Both the position numbers and the translations under genes were made by a program. Shown here piece by piece: positions 37,834-50,602 of a stretch of DNA of 64,000 bases (positions are counted from its first letter, which is position 1; each line of letters starts with the position of its first letter). The DNA comes from Cichorium intybus (taxonomy: Eukaryota; Streptophyta; Magnoliopsida; Asterales; Asteraceae), in contig CM042010.1 of assembly GCA_023525715.1 (NCBI GenBank), positions 65,352,966 to 65,416,965 on the forward strand, written 5' to 3'. Under the pieces are notes generated by a model. It saw nothing but the letters and a program-made list of their open reading frames with translations. It was not told the DNA's origin and made no database searches.

Positions 37834-39524
37834 TAAAGTTCTTCAGCCAAGCCGCTTCCTTTGATGTTTCACTTGCTGCTATGTACTCTGATTCGCACGT
37901 AGAATCAGCCACCGTTTATTGCTTAGAACTTTTCCAAGTAACTGCTCTACCGTTCAAGAGGAATACCCAGCCCGACTGAGACCGACCACTGTCTCTATCC
38001 GTCTGAAAACTGGCATCTGTATATCCTTCAACTCTCAAGGTATCACTGCCACCGAGGACTAACACCATGTTCTTATTTCTTTGCAGATACTTTAGTATAT
38101 TTTTCACAGCTATCCAATGCACCCTTCCAGGGTTACCCTGGTACTGACTAACCATGCTCAAGGCAAAAGCCATGTCAGGGCGAGTACACGTCATAGCGTA
38201 CATGATCGATCCTACAGCCGAAGCGTAAGGTACCCGACTCATTTCAGCTATTTCCTCGTCTGTACTCTGACTTTGAGTCTTACTCAATTTTGCATTACTT
38301 TTGATAGGCAGCTCTCCTTTCTTGAAATTTTCCATACTAAACCTCTTTAGTACCTTTTCCAAGTATGTACCCTGACTAAGTCTAATTAGTCTCTTCTTCC
38401 TATCTCTCAATATTCTTATCCCGAGAATATAGGCAGCCTCTCTTAGGTCCTTCATGGCAAAACATTTCCCAAGCCAAGCCTTGACATCTTGCAAGGTTGG
38501 AATATCGTTTCCCATGAGAAGTATGTCATCGACATACAGCACCAGAAAGGTGACTATACTCCCACTAGCCTTAACATATACGCATGACTCATCCTCGCTC
38601 CTAGAGAAGCCAAACTCTTTGACTTTCTCATGGAAACAAAGATTCCAGCTGCGAGAAGCTTGCTTCAATCCGTAGATTGATCTCTCAAGCTTACACACCT
38701 TATTGGGATACTTTGCATCGACAAAACCATCTGGCTGATTCATGTAAACATCCTCAGTCAACTTCCCATTAAGGAAAGCGATTTTGACGTCCATCTGCCA
38801 AATTTCATAGTCATGGAATGCAGCTATGGCCAGCATTATCCTAATAGACTTTATCTTGGCTACTGGTGAGAAGGTTTCGTCATAGTCAACCCCTGGGGTT
38901 TGAGTAAAGCCCTTCACAACCAGTCTTGCCTTGAAAGTGTGTACCTTTCCGTCCATGTCGGTCTTCTTCTTGAAGATCCACTTGTACCCAACTGTCTTTT
39001 GACCCGGTACATTGTCAACCAAATTCCAAACTTGATTGTCATACATGGACTTGATCTCGCTATCCATGGCCTTTTTCCACTTGGCAGACTCAGGGCCCGC
39101 CACTGCTTCTTGGTAGTTAGCTGGTTCATCCAAATTTATCAGTGTCCTATCACTGACAAACGTGTCCCCATCCGAAGTTATATGGAAACCATAAAACTCA
39201 GATGGCATGCTAACCCTACCGGAGCGCCTAAGAGGTAAGGATACATCAGTCGGACCAACATGAACTTCTTCCTCATGTTGGTTGCTAGTTTCTCCTAAGG
39301 TTGCGTCATCTGATGACTCTTGAATTTCTTCAAGATCAAAGGTACTCCCACTGTCTTCTTTGAATATGAGCTCTCTTTCTCTCGAAAGACTGATCGTCTA
39401 GCTACAAAGACCACGTCCTCGCTCGGTCTGTAGAATAAATATCCAAAGGACTGTTTGGGATAACCAAGGAAGAAACACCTTTCGCTTCTTTCTGCGAGTT
39501 TGTCTTTAGTCTCTCGTCTAACGA
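37834..39524 (-). pseudogene. pol: Integrase end, reverse transcriptase and RNase H (element B)
   Basis: Runs from the integrase C-terminal region (CFFLGYPKQSFGYLF) through the RT (IFKKKTDMDG, PVAKIKSIRIMLAIAA, YGLKQASRSWN, catalytic YVDDILLMG) into RNase H (VEGYTDASFQTD). Lesions relative to A: a 2-bp insertion near 39385 after VFRE, Ile for Thr in DVKIAFLNG, and TAA for GAA at 37916-37918 after SSKQ. It is bounded by TSDs of C (37834-37838) and H (39520-39524). Confidence 0.88.
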
Positions 39525-42500
39525 TGTCACACCCCCAAACCATGATGGCGGAATCGTCTGAGGGCGGAATGGGACATAGCATCACAACCATTGCATACAT
39601 TGAAACATAAGTAGATAACAACCATCATACATTATAATTGGAAAGTTACATTGTTCAAACGGTATTGTTTCAACCCAATTACAGTATGATAATGAAATAA
39701 GTAAAAGAGATGTCTTCGCGTCCCATTCCAAAAGGTTAGTCGGACTTGACTAATTGTTCCCTGAGAATACAAGTAATTTGAAAGAGTATCAACATTACGT
39801 TGGTGAGTTCATAAGATTTTTGTATTGAGAAAATCCATAGTCCCTTTTTCCTTGTAAAGAGATAGTGTTTGAAACCAGAAAATCCAATATTTTCATATAA
39901 GTGAGTCGTAGTCTTAAAACTCAAAGACCGAATATGTATACGTGTTTCTATACTTGAAAATAGTATTGCATAGTCTTATTCTTGTACGAAACCATGTAAA
40001 TACATGTTTATTCGTAGATTAATTGTAGATCTGATTCCGTAAAACCTTTATATAGGTAAAATCGTACTTATGTTCACATCTTAATGAAATGTAGTTTTAA
40101 TTTCCATAAAACCAGTGTGTATAAGTAAACCATAGTTATATTTGTAACTTGTTAGAATGTAGTTTTAATACCATAAAACTCGTATGTATAAGTAAAACCG
40201 TACTTATATTTGTATCTTGATAAAATGTGGTTTTAATCCCATAAAACCCGTATGTATAAGTAAAAACCATACTTATATTTTGTGTAGAGCAACATATAGT
40301 TTTATATTTATATAAAACCATTTGAAGGTGTTTTTCCCAAAACTAAGGATATTCGTTGTCGTTCATGTGAGTTATTATAACCTTGCTGTGACTAGTATGT
40401 AGGCCTGCCACGACGTTCTTCAGGCGTCGCAATGTTAAGACATTTGTCACCCCAGACCTGCCGATCTAGCTGTAGCTAGCAGCTTAGGTGCGGGATTGTC
40501 AGTCCCGTATAGATCTATACACAACTATCTCGCTCATGAATGATTAAGGTTATAATCCACGACTTAATGCGTACATCTTTCAGTACTGTGAAGAAATGTC
40601 TCACATAACCACCCAACGTGATGTTTTATCCTAGTTCGTACTGAAATGAAAACCCTTTTGTATTTGTAATTATCAAGATATACTCATGATAATTATAGTG
40701 TAAAACCTTGCTTGTAAATGTAGTGAAAACTCCTTTGTATTCGTAATTATCAAAATGTCCATGATAATTATAGTATGTAAATATACTGAAAACTCCTTTA
40801 CGCTTGTAATTATCAAATTGCCCATGATAATTATAGTATGTAATAATTATATTGAAAATAATTATCTTTAGTATTTATGTCGTATCTTTGTCGTTCGCTC
40901 CATAAATTATACTCATTATAATTTATATAGATGTTTTCGTTGTGTTAACGTATTTAAGCCTAAAAGATGTTAATGAGTTGAAAAATATAATTTCTTACAT
41001 CTAAGGAACTAAATATACTAATAATATAGATTTAAAGTTTATCAACATGTCATGGCAAGAAATTTGTTTTAGTCATCTTACATAAGTGATGACAACATTT
41101 TAAATCTTGTCATTTTGTCAAAATGATGATAATCTTTCCAAATGGTCATTTTTCATACACATTATTTTGAATATAGTTATTTTTGTTTAAAATACCAACT
41201 TCCTTATAAAAATATCATTTCCCAAGTTTATTGTGACGTTATAAGTCTAAATAGTCGTTATCACGTCAAATTGACGTTCTTTTTATAAATCACTAGAAAA
41301 GTCGTATTTTTAGTATACTGTTGTAATAATCATATTTTTACGAACAACAACGAAATAACTTATTTAGATGATTATAAATAACATCTTTTAAGATATTTCC
41401 CACAAAAATGGTGTAATAACTTGGTTATAACCATTTTTGTTAGAAAGTAGCGTTTTCGGTTACAAAAACGTAGTTTTTACTAGTTTTCGTTTTTATGACG
41501 TTTATATTAAAGGTCTAGTATTTTTACACACTTTATTTATAGTTTGTAACTTTTACACAAACATAATATGTCATAATGTTTATAATACATAGATCTAACC
41601 ATTTTTCATGTCAAAAACGTTTTTACACAACTACTAGTTTTATAAACTTGTGTAAATCGTTATTTATAACATATAAACATATATAATCTTGTGTAAATCA
41701 TCATTTTTAACATATGAACTTGTATTCTCCCCCAAAATGTTTAAAAAAGATGAAAATGAGGGGTATGAACTCACCCTTGATGTGTGCTTTACTTAAAAAT
41801 AAGATTGATCTTGCGGAATTTACGGTAGGAAGCAATATCTAGGCTTTGTAGCTCGAAGGACCCTTGGACAAAACTATTACCCAATAGTTTTACGTAAATG
41901 TTAGTGTGTGTAAATGGAATAAAAATTGTGTAATAATGTTTTAAATCACAAGAGAAGATAACTTACCAAGAATGGGATGTTTTACACCTAATATGGTGGA
42001 AGATGGTGGTGGTTTGTGGTGGTGTATGGTGGTGGCGGGTTGAAGAGACGGTGGTGGTGGGGTGAGCCGAATTTGAGAGGGAAGGGAGAGAAGAGAGAAG
42101 AGTTGGGTTGGTGCTTTTAGTCAAAAGATCAAGTCTTGGTTCTTTACTTGATTTAATGCTAGATTTTTGTTGGATTTTATGAAGTATTTTATTCTAGCCT
42201 AGGATTGTGAATAGTGAAGCTTAGATTGCATTGGGAGATGGTTGGGATCTCATGTTTCAGCCGATGGGGTAGAGGGGTGGGGGTGGGGTGGGTTAGTTTT
42301 TATAAAAATGGTAGTTTACTAATATAAATATGTGATTTTTATAAATTCGTAAGACATTTTAGTGAAATTCAATGAGTTTTTGGAGAAATGATCTTCTAAA
42401 TAAATATTATGTATAAAAACATTGCTAAACATTTATTTAGATTGAATCATAACTCGTTAGACGATGAAATACGCGTTTAAGCGCAGTATTCTTCCGATTA

Positions 42501-42988
42501 CGCGATTTTCAGCATGTTACCGGAAAATATATTTAGCTATGAAATTAAATACTAGATAGTATTACGCTTCATAATATATGATTTGTTATCCCATTTTTGA
42601 TGTTTAAGGCACCTCATTTTGTATTTTAGGCCCAAACCCTATGTACATTTATCCGTTCACAGCGGTTTAACTGTTGTAACTTTCACATACGAACTCCGTT
42701 TTCGACGTTCTATATATCCACAGGTTCGTATTTACGAACACATCATTTTATGACTATTATCATTCTCAAAATAATAATTGTACGATTATCGAATTTTTAC
42801 GCTACAGAAGCTTATTATGCGTATTTTCAGCGTTTGCTCGATAATTGTTTTTAATTAGCGTACGTAAAATTATAATATCTAATAATACATCGTAATATCA
42901 TGGAAAATTTGCTTTTCAATATATGGTTTAATGTACGCTTCGTTTGACTACATTTGACCTTCATTGACCAAAATTTACAATTGTCACA
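39525..42988 (-). repeat. Element H 3' LTR
   Basis: 3464 bp. It contains about four diverged 65-bp units (40040-40320, sharing TGTATAAGTAAA and ATGTAGTTTTAAT), three TAATTATCA/TGATAATTA hairpins (40667-40833), and a GGTGG-rich tract at 42005-42065. No coding sequence; an open frame repeated in both LTRs is just LTR duplication. Confidence 0.93.
40667..40833 (-). repeat. Three tandem hairpins TAATTATCA...TGATAATTA (H 3' LTR)
   Basis: Hairpins at 40667-40695, 40744-40770 and 40807-40833. The 9-bp stems are identical while loop sequence and length vary (11 or 9 nt). The copies in the other LTR begin near 48101. Confidence 0.8.
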
Positions 42989-43042
42989 TCATCTACCCGT
43001 TAGAAAGAGTTTCGTCCCGAAATTTAGCACTTGAGTAGATCC

Positions 43043-43375
43043 TCAAGGGTTTGGGAAGAGATGTGGATACTTCTGTTTCATCTGGTCTTCACGCTCCCAA
43101 GTAAATTCTGGTCCATGCTTGGCGCTCCAGCGGACCTTTACTATTAGTATGCGGCTTTGTTTCGCCCTATTGACTTCCCTATTCATGATCTCCACCGGTT
43201 CTTTAATGAGGTGGAGATTTTCGTTTACTTCAATTTCGTTAAGCGGAATGACGAGAGTCTCATCGGACAGACACGTCTTTAGGTTTGACACGTGGAAAGT
43301 GGGGTGTACATTGTTGATTTCCTGTGGTAGTTGGAGTCTGTAGGCTACCAGACCGATCCTAGCAAGGATCTCAGA
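43043..43375 (-). pseudogene. pol: Integrase end and chromodomain-like tail (element H)
   Basis: Encodes LQLPQEINNVHPTFHVSNLK (end of the GPF/Y module), then ILIVKVRWSAKHGPEFTWERE and MKQKYPHLF, equivalent to VKVQWRHHKG...TWEAE in D. It supports a chromovirus (Tekay/Del-like) assignment for H. Confidence 0.8.
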
Positions 43376-43529
43376 TGGCCTAACGTATCTTGGGTTTTGT
43401 TTTCCATGCTTCTCAAGAGTACCATTCCCTTCTAGGGTGAGACCTTCAATAAAACAAGGTCGCTAACCTGGAATTCTAAGGGCTTGCATCGTTTATCCGA
43501 GTAATTCTTTTGTTGGTCACGAGATGCTT

Positions 43530-44180
43530 TCAATCGCTCACGGATCTGAACGATTTTCTCTGTCGTCTCTCGTGTGATCTCTGGATCGTGAGAGTGCTGT
43601 TAGGTACTTGTCCTCTGGCTAACCGGGTGTCACCCACCTCAGCCCAACATAGAGGGGATCTGCACTTGCGTCCGTATAGGGCTTCAAATGGAGCAACCTT
43701 GATGCTCGTGTGACAAATTTTATTGTATGAAAACTCAACGAGAAGCAAGTGGGTGTCCCATGACTTACCGATGTCTATCACGCCAGCTCTCAACATATCT
43801 TCCCGCGTTTGGATTGTTCTCTCGCTTTGCCCCGTCGGTTGTGGATGGTAAGCTATACTCATGTTGAGCCTGGTACCCAAGGTCTTTGCAATGATTGCCA
43901 AAACCGTGTCGTAAATCGACTATATCTATCTGAGATAATGGATATTGGCGGATCATGCAATCGTACAGTCTATTCGATGTACGTCCTTGTCAGTTTCTCC
44001 ATTTTGTCTGTCTATTTTATTGGTAGGAAGTGTGCAGACTTGGTTAACCTATCGACATTTACCCATATGGTGTCCAGCTCATCAGTTGCCTTAGGTAACT
44101 TAGTTATGAAGTCCATGGTTATCCGCTTCCACTTCTACACGGGTATTTCTGGTTATTGTAGTAAACCCAAGGGCCTTTGA
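43530..44180 (-). pseudogene. pol: Integrase core remnant (element H)
   Basis: The frame is broken, but IAYHPQPTGQSERTIQT (carrying the catalytic Glu), LLLVEFSYNKICHTSIKVAPFEALYG and SPLCWAEVGD are clear. Around 43990-44170 shifted frames retain the region before it. Several frameshifts make it non-functional. Confidence 0.78.
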
Positions 44181-44205
44181 TATTCTACCTTGACATTGGA
44201 ACAAG

Positions 44206-44640
44206 TCAAACACTTGCCCATAAAGTAGCAATCTCTGCTTTCATGTTTGGCCACCAGTATATTTTGTCTTGCGAGTCTCTTCCAGGACTAACTCCCTGAA
44301 GCCACTGAACCTTGGTGTCTGGATCCAGTCCATGAAACATCGCTGGGGCATTGGTCAACCCAATAGGTATCGTGACCAATTTTTCAGTGGCCATACTGAG
44401 TCCTAAATGATGTTTTTGGAACGTCCTCCTCCTGAACTCTAGGTTGATGGTACCCAGCTTTCAAGTCGGTCTTTGAAAAGTAGTTGGATCCCTGTAACTG
44501 GTCGAAGAGTTCATCGATTATGGGAAATGGGTTTCTGTTCTTGATAGTCAACTTGTTCAGCTCTCTATAGTCAATACACATTCTAAAGGATCCATCCTTC
44601 TTTTTCATAAATAAAACTAGTGCTCCTCAAGGCGAGAAGC
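44206..44640 (-). pseudogene. pol: Reverse transcriptase N-terminal remnant joined to an integrase fragment (element H)
   Basis: MKKKDGSFRMCIDYRELN, PIIDELFDQLQG and FSKTDLKAGYHQ are the first RT motifs. IPIGLTNAPAMFH follows, then DKIYWWPNMKAEI, which in D lies in the integrase zinc region (YYWWPGMKRDV). The catalytic FIDD motif, the rest of RT and RNase H are missing, so a deletion of more than 1 kb joined RT to integrase. Confidence 0.78.
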
Positions 44641-44730
44641 TCAATCTAATGGATCTCTTTTCTAGTAGTTTGTGTAGTTGACTAGCTATCTCTTGCATCT
44701 CTGCTAGGGCTAGTCTGTATGGATACTTTG

Positions 44731-45135
44731 CTAGGCGGCAGCTCCCAGGATTAAGTCTATTCTGAACTCAACCTGTGATTTTGGGGGTATCCCCGAAATA
44801 TCTTCTGGAAACAAATCAGGAAGGCCATAGACTTCTGGTATGTCAGCGATTTCCTTCCTTGATCGCATCTGACCGGGCCCCTTTGCCTTCGAGCAGGCTC
44901 TATTGAAGTGCTCGGTTTCGTCATACCCAAAACAAGCGAGGCTCAAACCCAAGTTGGACGCTTGATTGGTTTCCCAGTGCCAGAGTCTTGCAAAAGCGGG
45001 CAGTATGTCCCTTCTGCTTGCAGTCATAGCATGTCATCTCTCTGCAGGCACCAGTATGATGAAGATGGCATTTTTTTGTGCTTTGGGAGATTCCCGGAAT
45101 ATTGTTTTGTTAAATTTCCTAAGGGTACGTACTAA
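44731..45135 (-). pseudogene. gag: Gag zinc knuckles fused to pre-RT region (element H)
   Basis: The minus strand encodes HHTGACREMTC, the knuckle CYDCKQKGHTARFC, then a degenerate second knuckle CFGYDETEHFNRAC. These run, with almost no protease between, into YGLPDLFPEDISGIPPKSQVEFRIDL, the segment just before RT. The protease (DSG motif) has been deleted. Confidence 0.75.
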
Positions 45136-46943
45136 GGATAGGCGGTGAAGTTTTGATATGTCTTAAATGTAAGGACTATTCAAGTGCTGTCCACAAAACA
45201 AATTTTGAAATGATCGAGGATTTTTGGAGACACAATTTCTATTACGAGTACTATCACCACAATAGAACCATATTCAAAGAATATGTTTAGGGAGTCATTG
45301 TCTCTAACGGGGGCCGTGAAAGATCATGATAGATTAAACCACATGATCTAGGTGATGTTGGAAGGTTTTAGAACGATAAGTAACTTCACTGTTATCAAAA
45401 TGAGTACAACTCCAAGCGAATGATGATACTTACGTCGCAACCAAACAAGGTAGTAAGAGAATGAAGAAATTCCTTATAAAAAAGGCCTAAGTCATCGATG
45501 AGGGACTCATATAGAACTATTTTGATTTCTATTTTGATGATTTATCCAACTATTTAAGTCAAGCCAATCGCAATTTGCAAGGAGTCGGAATAAAAATGAG
45601 TTTAGGGGTCAGGAAATCATTTGAAATTGCAAGGGTAGGGTGCTACCTTGAAGGAAGGCATAGAAATATTGACCATCGAGAATGAGTAAATTCTCAATTT
45701 AGTGATTCTAGGAAGGTAATCCTTTGGAGGATAAAGAATCGTAACTTTTAACTTTTCTCTCTTCAAAATAGAGGACCTGGCAAATTGTTTGCACAACCCT
45801 TCATGGTGTGAAAGCAGTCCTGTGCCTTTTATGGGGTCAGCGGTTAAGCTATGGGTTTGACGTGTGGCGTAAGGTGATTGAATTCTCGATAATAATGAGA
45901 ATACCAATGATGTTAGAAGATCTTAAACGAATGTATGAAACGATATGAGTCGAAAGATAACTCAAAGTTGTAGGAATTTCCATGTGTCGACGAAGTGCGA
46001 AGTTGATCTGGGAACGAACAGCGTAAGGTCGATGATTGTTCTAGAAACATGTGAGTAATTTGGAGAGTATAACATGATGGTACACTTGAGAATATCACTC
46101 ATGTATTCTGAGGGCCTTAAACTAAAACTTAGTAATTTTTGACATAGTGGAAGGGGTTTGTGAATTACGATATATGAAGTAAAGGTGGTTGGGTAAGCAT
46201 TCCCAAATGGGAGGTGTAGAATCGAGGGTATCCTAGCTTAAGTCTTAAGGTCAAGATGGAAACGGTCCTAAGGCTAAAATTGTAGCGGAAAATGAAAGTC
46301 TCACGTATCGGTCAAGTATGAGTTGAACTTCTGTGTCTCCTTGTGAGTCATATCGAGAGTACTCATTAATGGTTTTCAAGTCGTGACTACTCATGGCGAC
46401 TCAATTGTCCGTTAACGTGAAGCTCCCGTCGTTGCCCTTGTCGGCATTAGAACCGTTTTCTTAGTCGTAACTTAAGTAAGCAGACGATAAAGAGGTATCG
46501 AGATAATATTGATATTAGTGTCGACATAGAATTGTCATTAGTGTCTCTTAATAATAACTAATACTATCAAAAGTATTTATCTTAAGTGTTGACGTGGTTA
46601 CTAAGTGTTGTAGGATTCTCGAGTTTTTACTCCGTTGTCCATTATGCTCACACTTAGTTACATGTCGGTCAAACCCTAGTCAAACGTAGTTGATCAGGCT
46701 ACGTTTCCCCATGGTTTGATAACATATTATACTAAGTCTAAACGTAATGTCCAACTTAAACTCTAATGTTCTTGTAATTGTTGTATTGTGATACTATCTT
46801 TGTTTGTATGCGTATACTTTTATATAAATATCATTGTATTTTAAAAGTATACTTGTACGAAACGTTTTAGAGAGTTTTAGTCCCATTGTATTTATAGTTG
46901 TATATCTTAAATAGATTGATATACTTAGTTCACTATAAACAAT
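45136..46943 (-). other. Element H 5' internal region, no recognisable gene
   Basis: About 1.8 kb between the PBS and the zinc knuckles, where gag would be expected. I find no gag motif; the longest frames (about 96 codons) have no familiar features. It may be a decayed gag, a long leader or foreign sequence. Confidence 0.5.
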
Positions 46944-46955
46944 GCTCTGATACCA
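46944..46955 (-). other. Primer-binding site (element H), initiator tRNA-Met
   Basis: TGGTATCAGAGC on the minus strand, 3 nt after the LTR end (46959). Confidence 0.9.
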
Positions 46956-46958
46956 ATC

Positions 46959-48854
46959 TGTCACACCCCCAAACCACGATGGCGGAATCGTCTGAGGGCG
47001 GAACGGGACATAGCATCACAACCATTGCATACATTGAAACATAAGTAGATAACAACCATCATACATTATAATTGGAAAGTTACATTGTTCAAACGGTATT
47101 GTTTCAACCCAATTACAGTATGATAATGAAATAAGTAAAAGAGACGTCTTCGCGTCCCATTCCAAAAGGTTAGTCGGACCTGACTAATTGTTCCCTGAGG
47201 ATACAAGTAATTTGAAAGAGTGTCAACATTACGTTGGTGAGTTCATAAGATTTTTGTATTGAGAAAATCCATAGTCCCTTTTTCCTTGTAAAGAGATAGT
47301 GTTTGAAACCAGGAAATCCAATATTTTCATATAAGTGAGTCGTAGTCTTAAAACTCAAAGACCGAATATGTATACGTGTTTCTATACTTGAAAATAGTAT
47401 TGCATAGTCTTATTCTTGTACGAAACCATGTAAATACATGTTTATTCGTAGATTAATTGTAGATCTGATTCCGTAAAACCTTTACATAGGTAAAATCGTA
47501 CTTATGTTCACATCTTAATGAAATGTAGTTTTAATTTCCATAAAACCAGTGTGTATAAGTAAACCATAGTTATATTTGTAACTTGTTAGAATGTAGTTTT
47601 AATACCATAAAACTCGTATGTATAAGTAAAACCGTACTTATATTTGTATCTTGATAAAATGTGGTTTTAATCCCATAAAACCCGTATGTATAAGTAAAAA
47701 CCATACTTATATTTTGTGTAGAGCAACATGTAGTTTTATATTTATATAAAACCATTTGAAGGTGTTTTTCCCAACACAAAGGATATTCGTTGTCGTTCAT
47801 GTGAGTTATTATAACCTTGCTGTGACTAGTATGTAGGCCTGCCACGACGTTCTTCAGGCGTCGCAATGTTAAGACATTTGTCACCCCAGACCTGCTGGTC
47901 TAGCTGTAGCTAGCAGCTTAGGTGTGGGATTGTCAGTCCCGTATAGATCTATACACAACTATCTCGGTCATGAATGATTAAGTTAATAATCCAAGACTTA
48001 ATGAGTACATCTTTCAGTACTGTGAAGAAATGTCTCACATAACCACCCAACGTGATGTTTTATCCTAGTTCGTACTAAAATGAAAACCCTTTTGTATTTG
48101 TAATTATCAAGATATACTCATGATAATTATAGTGTAAAACCTTGCTTGTAAATGTAGTGAAAACTCCTTTGTATTCGTAATTATCAAAATGTCCATGATA
48201 ATTATAGTATGTAAATATACTGAAAACTCCTTTACGCTTGTAATTATCAAATTGCCCATGATAATTATAGTATGTAATAATTATATTGAAAATAATTATC
48301 TTTAGTATTTATGTCGTATCTTTGTCGTTCGCTCCATAAATTATACTCATTATAATTTATATAGATGTTTTCGTTGTGTTAACGTATTTAAGCCTAAAAG
48401 ATGTTAATGAGTTGAAAAATATAATTTCTTACATCTAAGGAACTAAATATACTAATAAGATAGATTTAAAGTTTATCAACATGTCATGGCAAGAAATTTG
48501 TTTTAGTCATCTTACATAAGTGATGACAACATTTTAAATCTTGTCATTTTGTCAAAATGATGGTAATCTTTCCAAATAGTCATTTTTCATACACATTATT
48601 TTGAATATAGTTATTTTTGTTTAAAATACCAACTTCCTTATAAAAATATCATTTCCCAAGTTTATTGTGACGTTATAAGTCTAAATAGTCGTTATCACGT
48701 CAAATTGACGTACTTTTTATAAATCACTAGAAAAGTCGTATTTTTAGTATACTGTTGTAATAATCATATTTTTACGAACAACAACGAAATAACTTATTTA
48801 GATGATTATAAATAACATCTTTTAAGATATTTCCCACAAAAATGGTGTACTAAC
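46959..48854 (-). repeat. Element H 5' LTR, first part
   Basis: Matches 39525-41420 of the other LTR closely. Ends at the CTAAC target (48850-48854) of element A; the uninterrupted site is visible in the other LTR near 41408-41420 (ATAAC there). Confidence 0.94.
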
Positions 48855-49633
48855 TGTTGGATTAGGTGTCTAAGCCATGACTAATATTAGTATTTACCTA
48901 ATTAATAGAAGCACAGTCCATTTGGGTTGCCCTCATGGCTGGAGGTTTGGTAGAAAATTCGGTAGAGAGAAAGGTTGATTTATTATGGGATTAAAAAATC
49001 AACAGGAATTAAATATATGGTTTATTAATATATTAAAGTGATAATATATTAATTAGAAACTATATTAATTAATTAGGAATTGATCCAGAATTAATTGGAT
49101 TTAATTTGGGGATTAAATTAATTAATTAAAGGTGCAGGGACTGAAACTGTAATTATTCAATAGTTGAGTAAGTGGCAGTGTGGAGTGACAAGTGGATTTC
49201 AAAATTATATATATGGATATATATATTTCGAAATTTGATAATAAGGATAAATAGGTTTTTGAATTGTAAGATAAAAGGTTTATCTTATTTGAATTCAAAA
49301 AAGGTTTATCTCTAAGGTTTATCAACTGGCCATTTGGAAACTATAAATAGGGGTTCCCAGGCATCATTATTTACGCTTCTTTCATTATATTCTCTCTGGG
49401 ATTTTCGATCTGCATAACCTCTGGCTTGGGTGTGATCTCATTTGAGGCAGGATAATTTTGCTGCTTAGCTTCCAGAAAATTCTAAAAGGTTGGTTTTTCT
49501 AATTTTATTCTTTTAGTTAATTTTCTTATGGCCTTTAGGTTTTGTTATATGTTCAATTAGAAGAAAACATAGATCCTTATAGGTTGCATGTGAACTTAGG
49601 TTATTTAGTTCATGGTTTGCAGAAAAGCTTTCA
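48855..49633 (+). repeat. Element A 5' LTR
   Basis: 779 bp, TGTTGGATTAGG...GCTTTCA. At 49206-49230 it has TATATATATGGATATATATAT, the short ancestor-like form of the (AT)n that is greatly expanded in B. TATAAATAG at 49342-49350 is the likely promoter. Confidence 0.95.
49342..49350 (+). promoter_or_regulatory. Putative TATA box of the A 5' LTR
   Basis: TATAAATAG. The transcript would start about 30 bp downstream. The position is conserved in B (63401-63408), C and E. Confidence 0.6.
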
Positions 49634-50521
49634 GTGGTATCAGAGCATGTTTTGTTTTCTTGTTGAATTGATATAACTGTTTTAGGGTTTAAAGCTTATA
49701 AACCCTAATATATATGTGGATCGATTTCTAGGATTAGGGTTTTGGAAACCCTAATCCCCCCCTTGCCAAATTTCGAAAATTTCAATTAGGGTTTTAGGAG
49801 GTTTTCTATTTTTGGTAACTTTATTTGTTAAATAAATGGATAACCTTAAACCTTTTCCTTGAAATCGAAAATTAGGGGTTTAAGGATAGGTTTTAATTAA
49901 TTTGATTAATTTGGATAAAATTATCTTCATTTGAATTAATTTAATTAATTGTTAATTAAAAGATAATTCAAAAGGGATTTAATTAATTTTAAATTAGAGA
50001 AATTAATGGAATAAATCCAGAAAAATATTTTAAAATGTTTAAAATATTTAGATTTAATTAATTTAATTAATTTGTAATTAAAATTGATTAAATCGATTTT
50101 AAGGTTTAATTTAATTTAAAATTTAATTGTTAAATTTGGTAAAATTAAAAGATAAACCTTGAATATTTTAAAGGGTTTTTAAAATACATCTTATATATGT
50201 TATTAAAAGTTAATATTATATATATGAGATAAATTTGGTTAGTCAAATCAATAGTATGCCTCATTCACGAAGCTGGTCTATAAAGTGCGTATAAGGAGAC
50301 TGCCTATAAAATGGTAGTCTAATGGGTGAACACTCTCACCCACCGCTCGCCTGATCAGTGGAGGGTCGTTAGCCGAACGGGTTTGACAGAACCGCTTAAT
50401 CATTAAAAGTATAATGATCAAAGTACTAGAACCTTTACACAAAATCCCAATCTAGTTACTTTAGGAAAAAATGTGAATTTGATGCTACCCCATGAAATTG
50501 CACATTGCACTTTATGAAACG

Positions 50522-50555
50522 TTGGTGGAGCGTGTGTGGTTTACCGGCACACCAA
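50522..50555 (+). other. Conserved leader hairpin 1 (element A), stem TTGGTG/CACCAA
   Basis: TTGGTG GAGCG...GGTTTACCGGCA CACCAA. An alternative fold pairs TTGG...TGTG with CACACCAA, leaving an 11-nt loop. Confidence 0.65.
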
Positions 50556-50602
50556 TGGGGGTTCATAAAGAGTGGCAATGGGTGTCTCGGGTGTTATCAT
50601 TG

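Noticed and set aside
39736..40321. Minus-strand open frames repeated at 47170-47884
   Set aside because: They are duplicated because they lie in the two LTRs of H; there are no protein features, and the sequence consists of 65-bp tandem units.
42005..42065. GGTGG-rich tract as a G-quadruplex or gene signal
   Set aside because: Runs are mostly of two G residues and the tract is simply repeated in both LTRs of H (about 56685-56745); too weak to claim.
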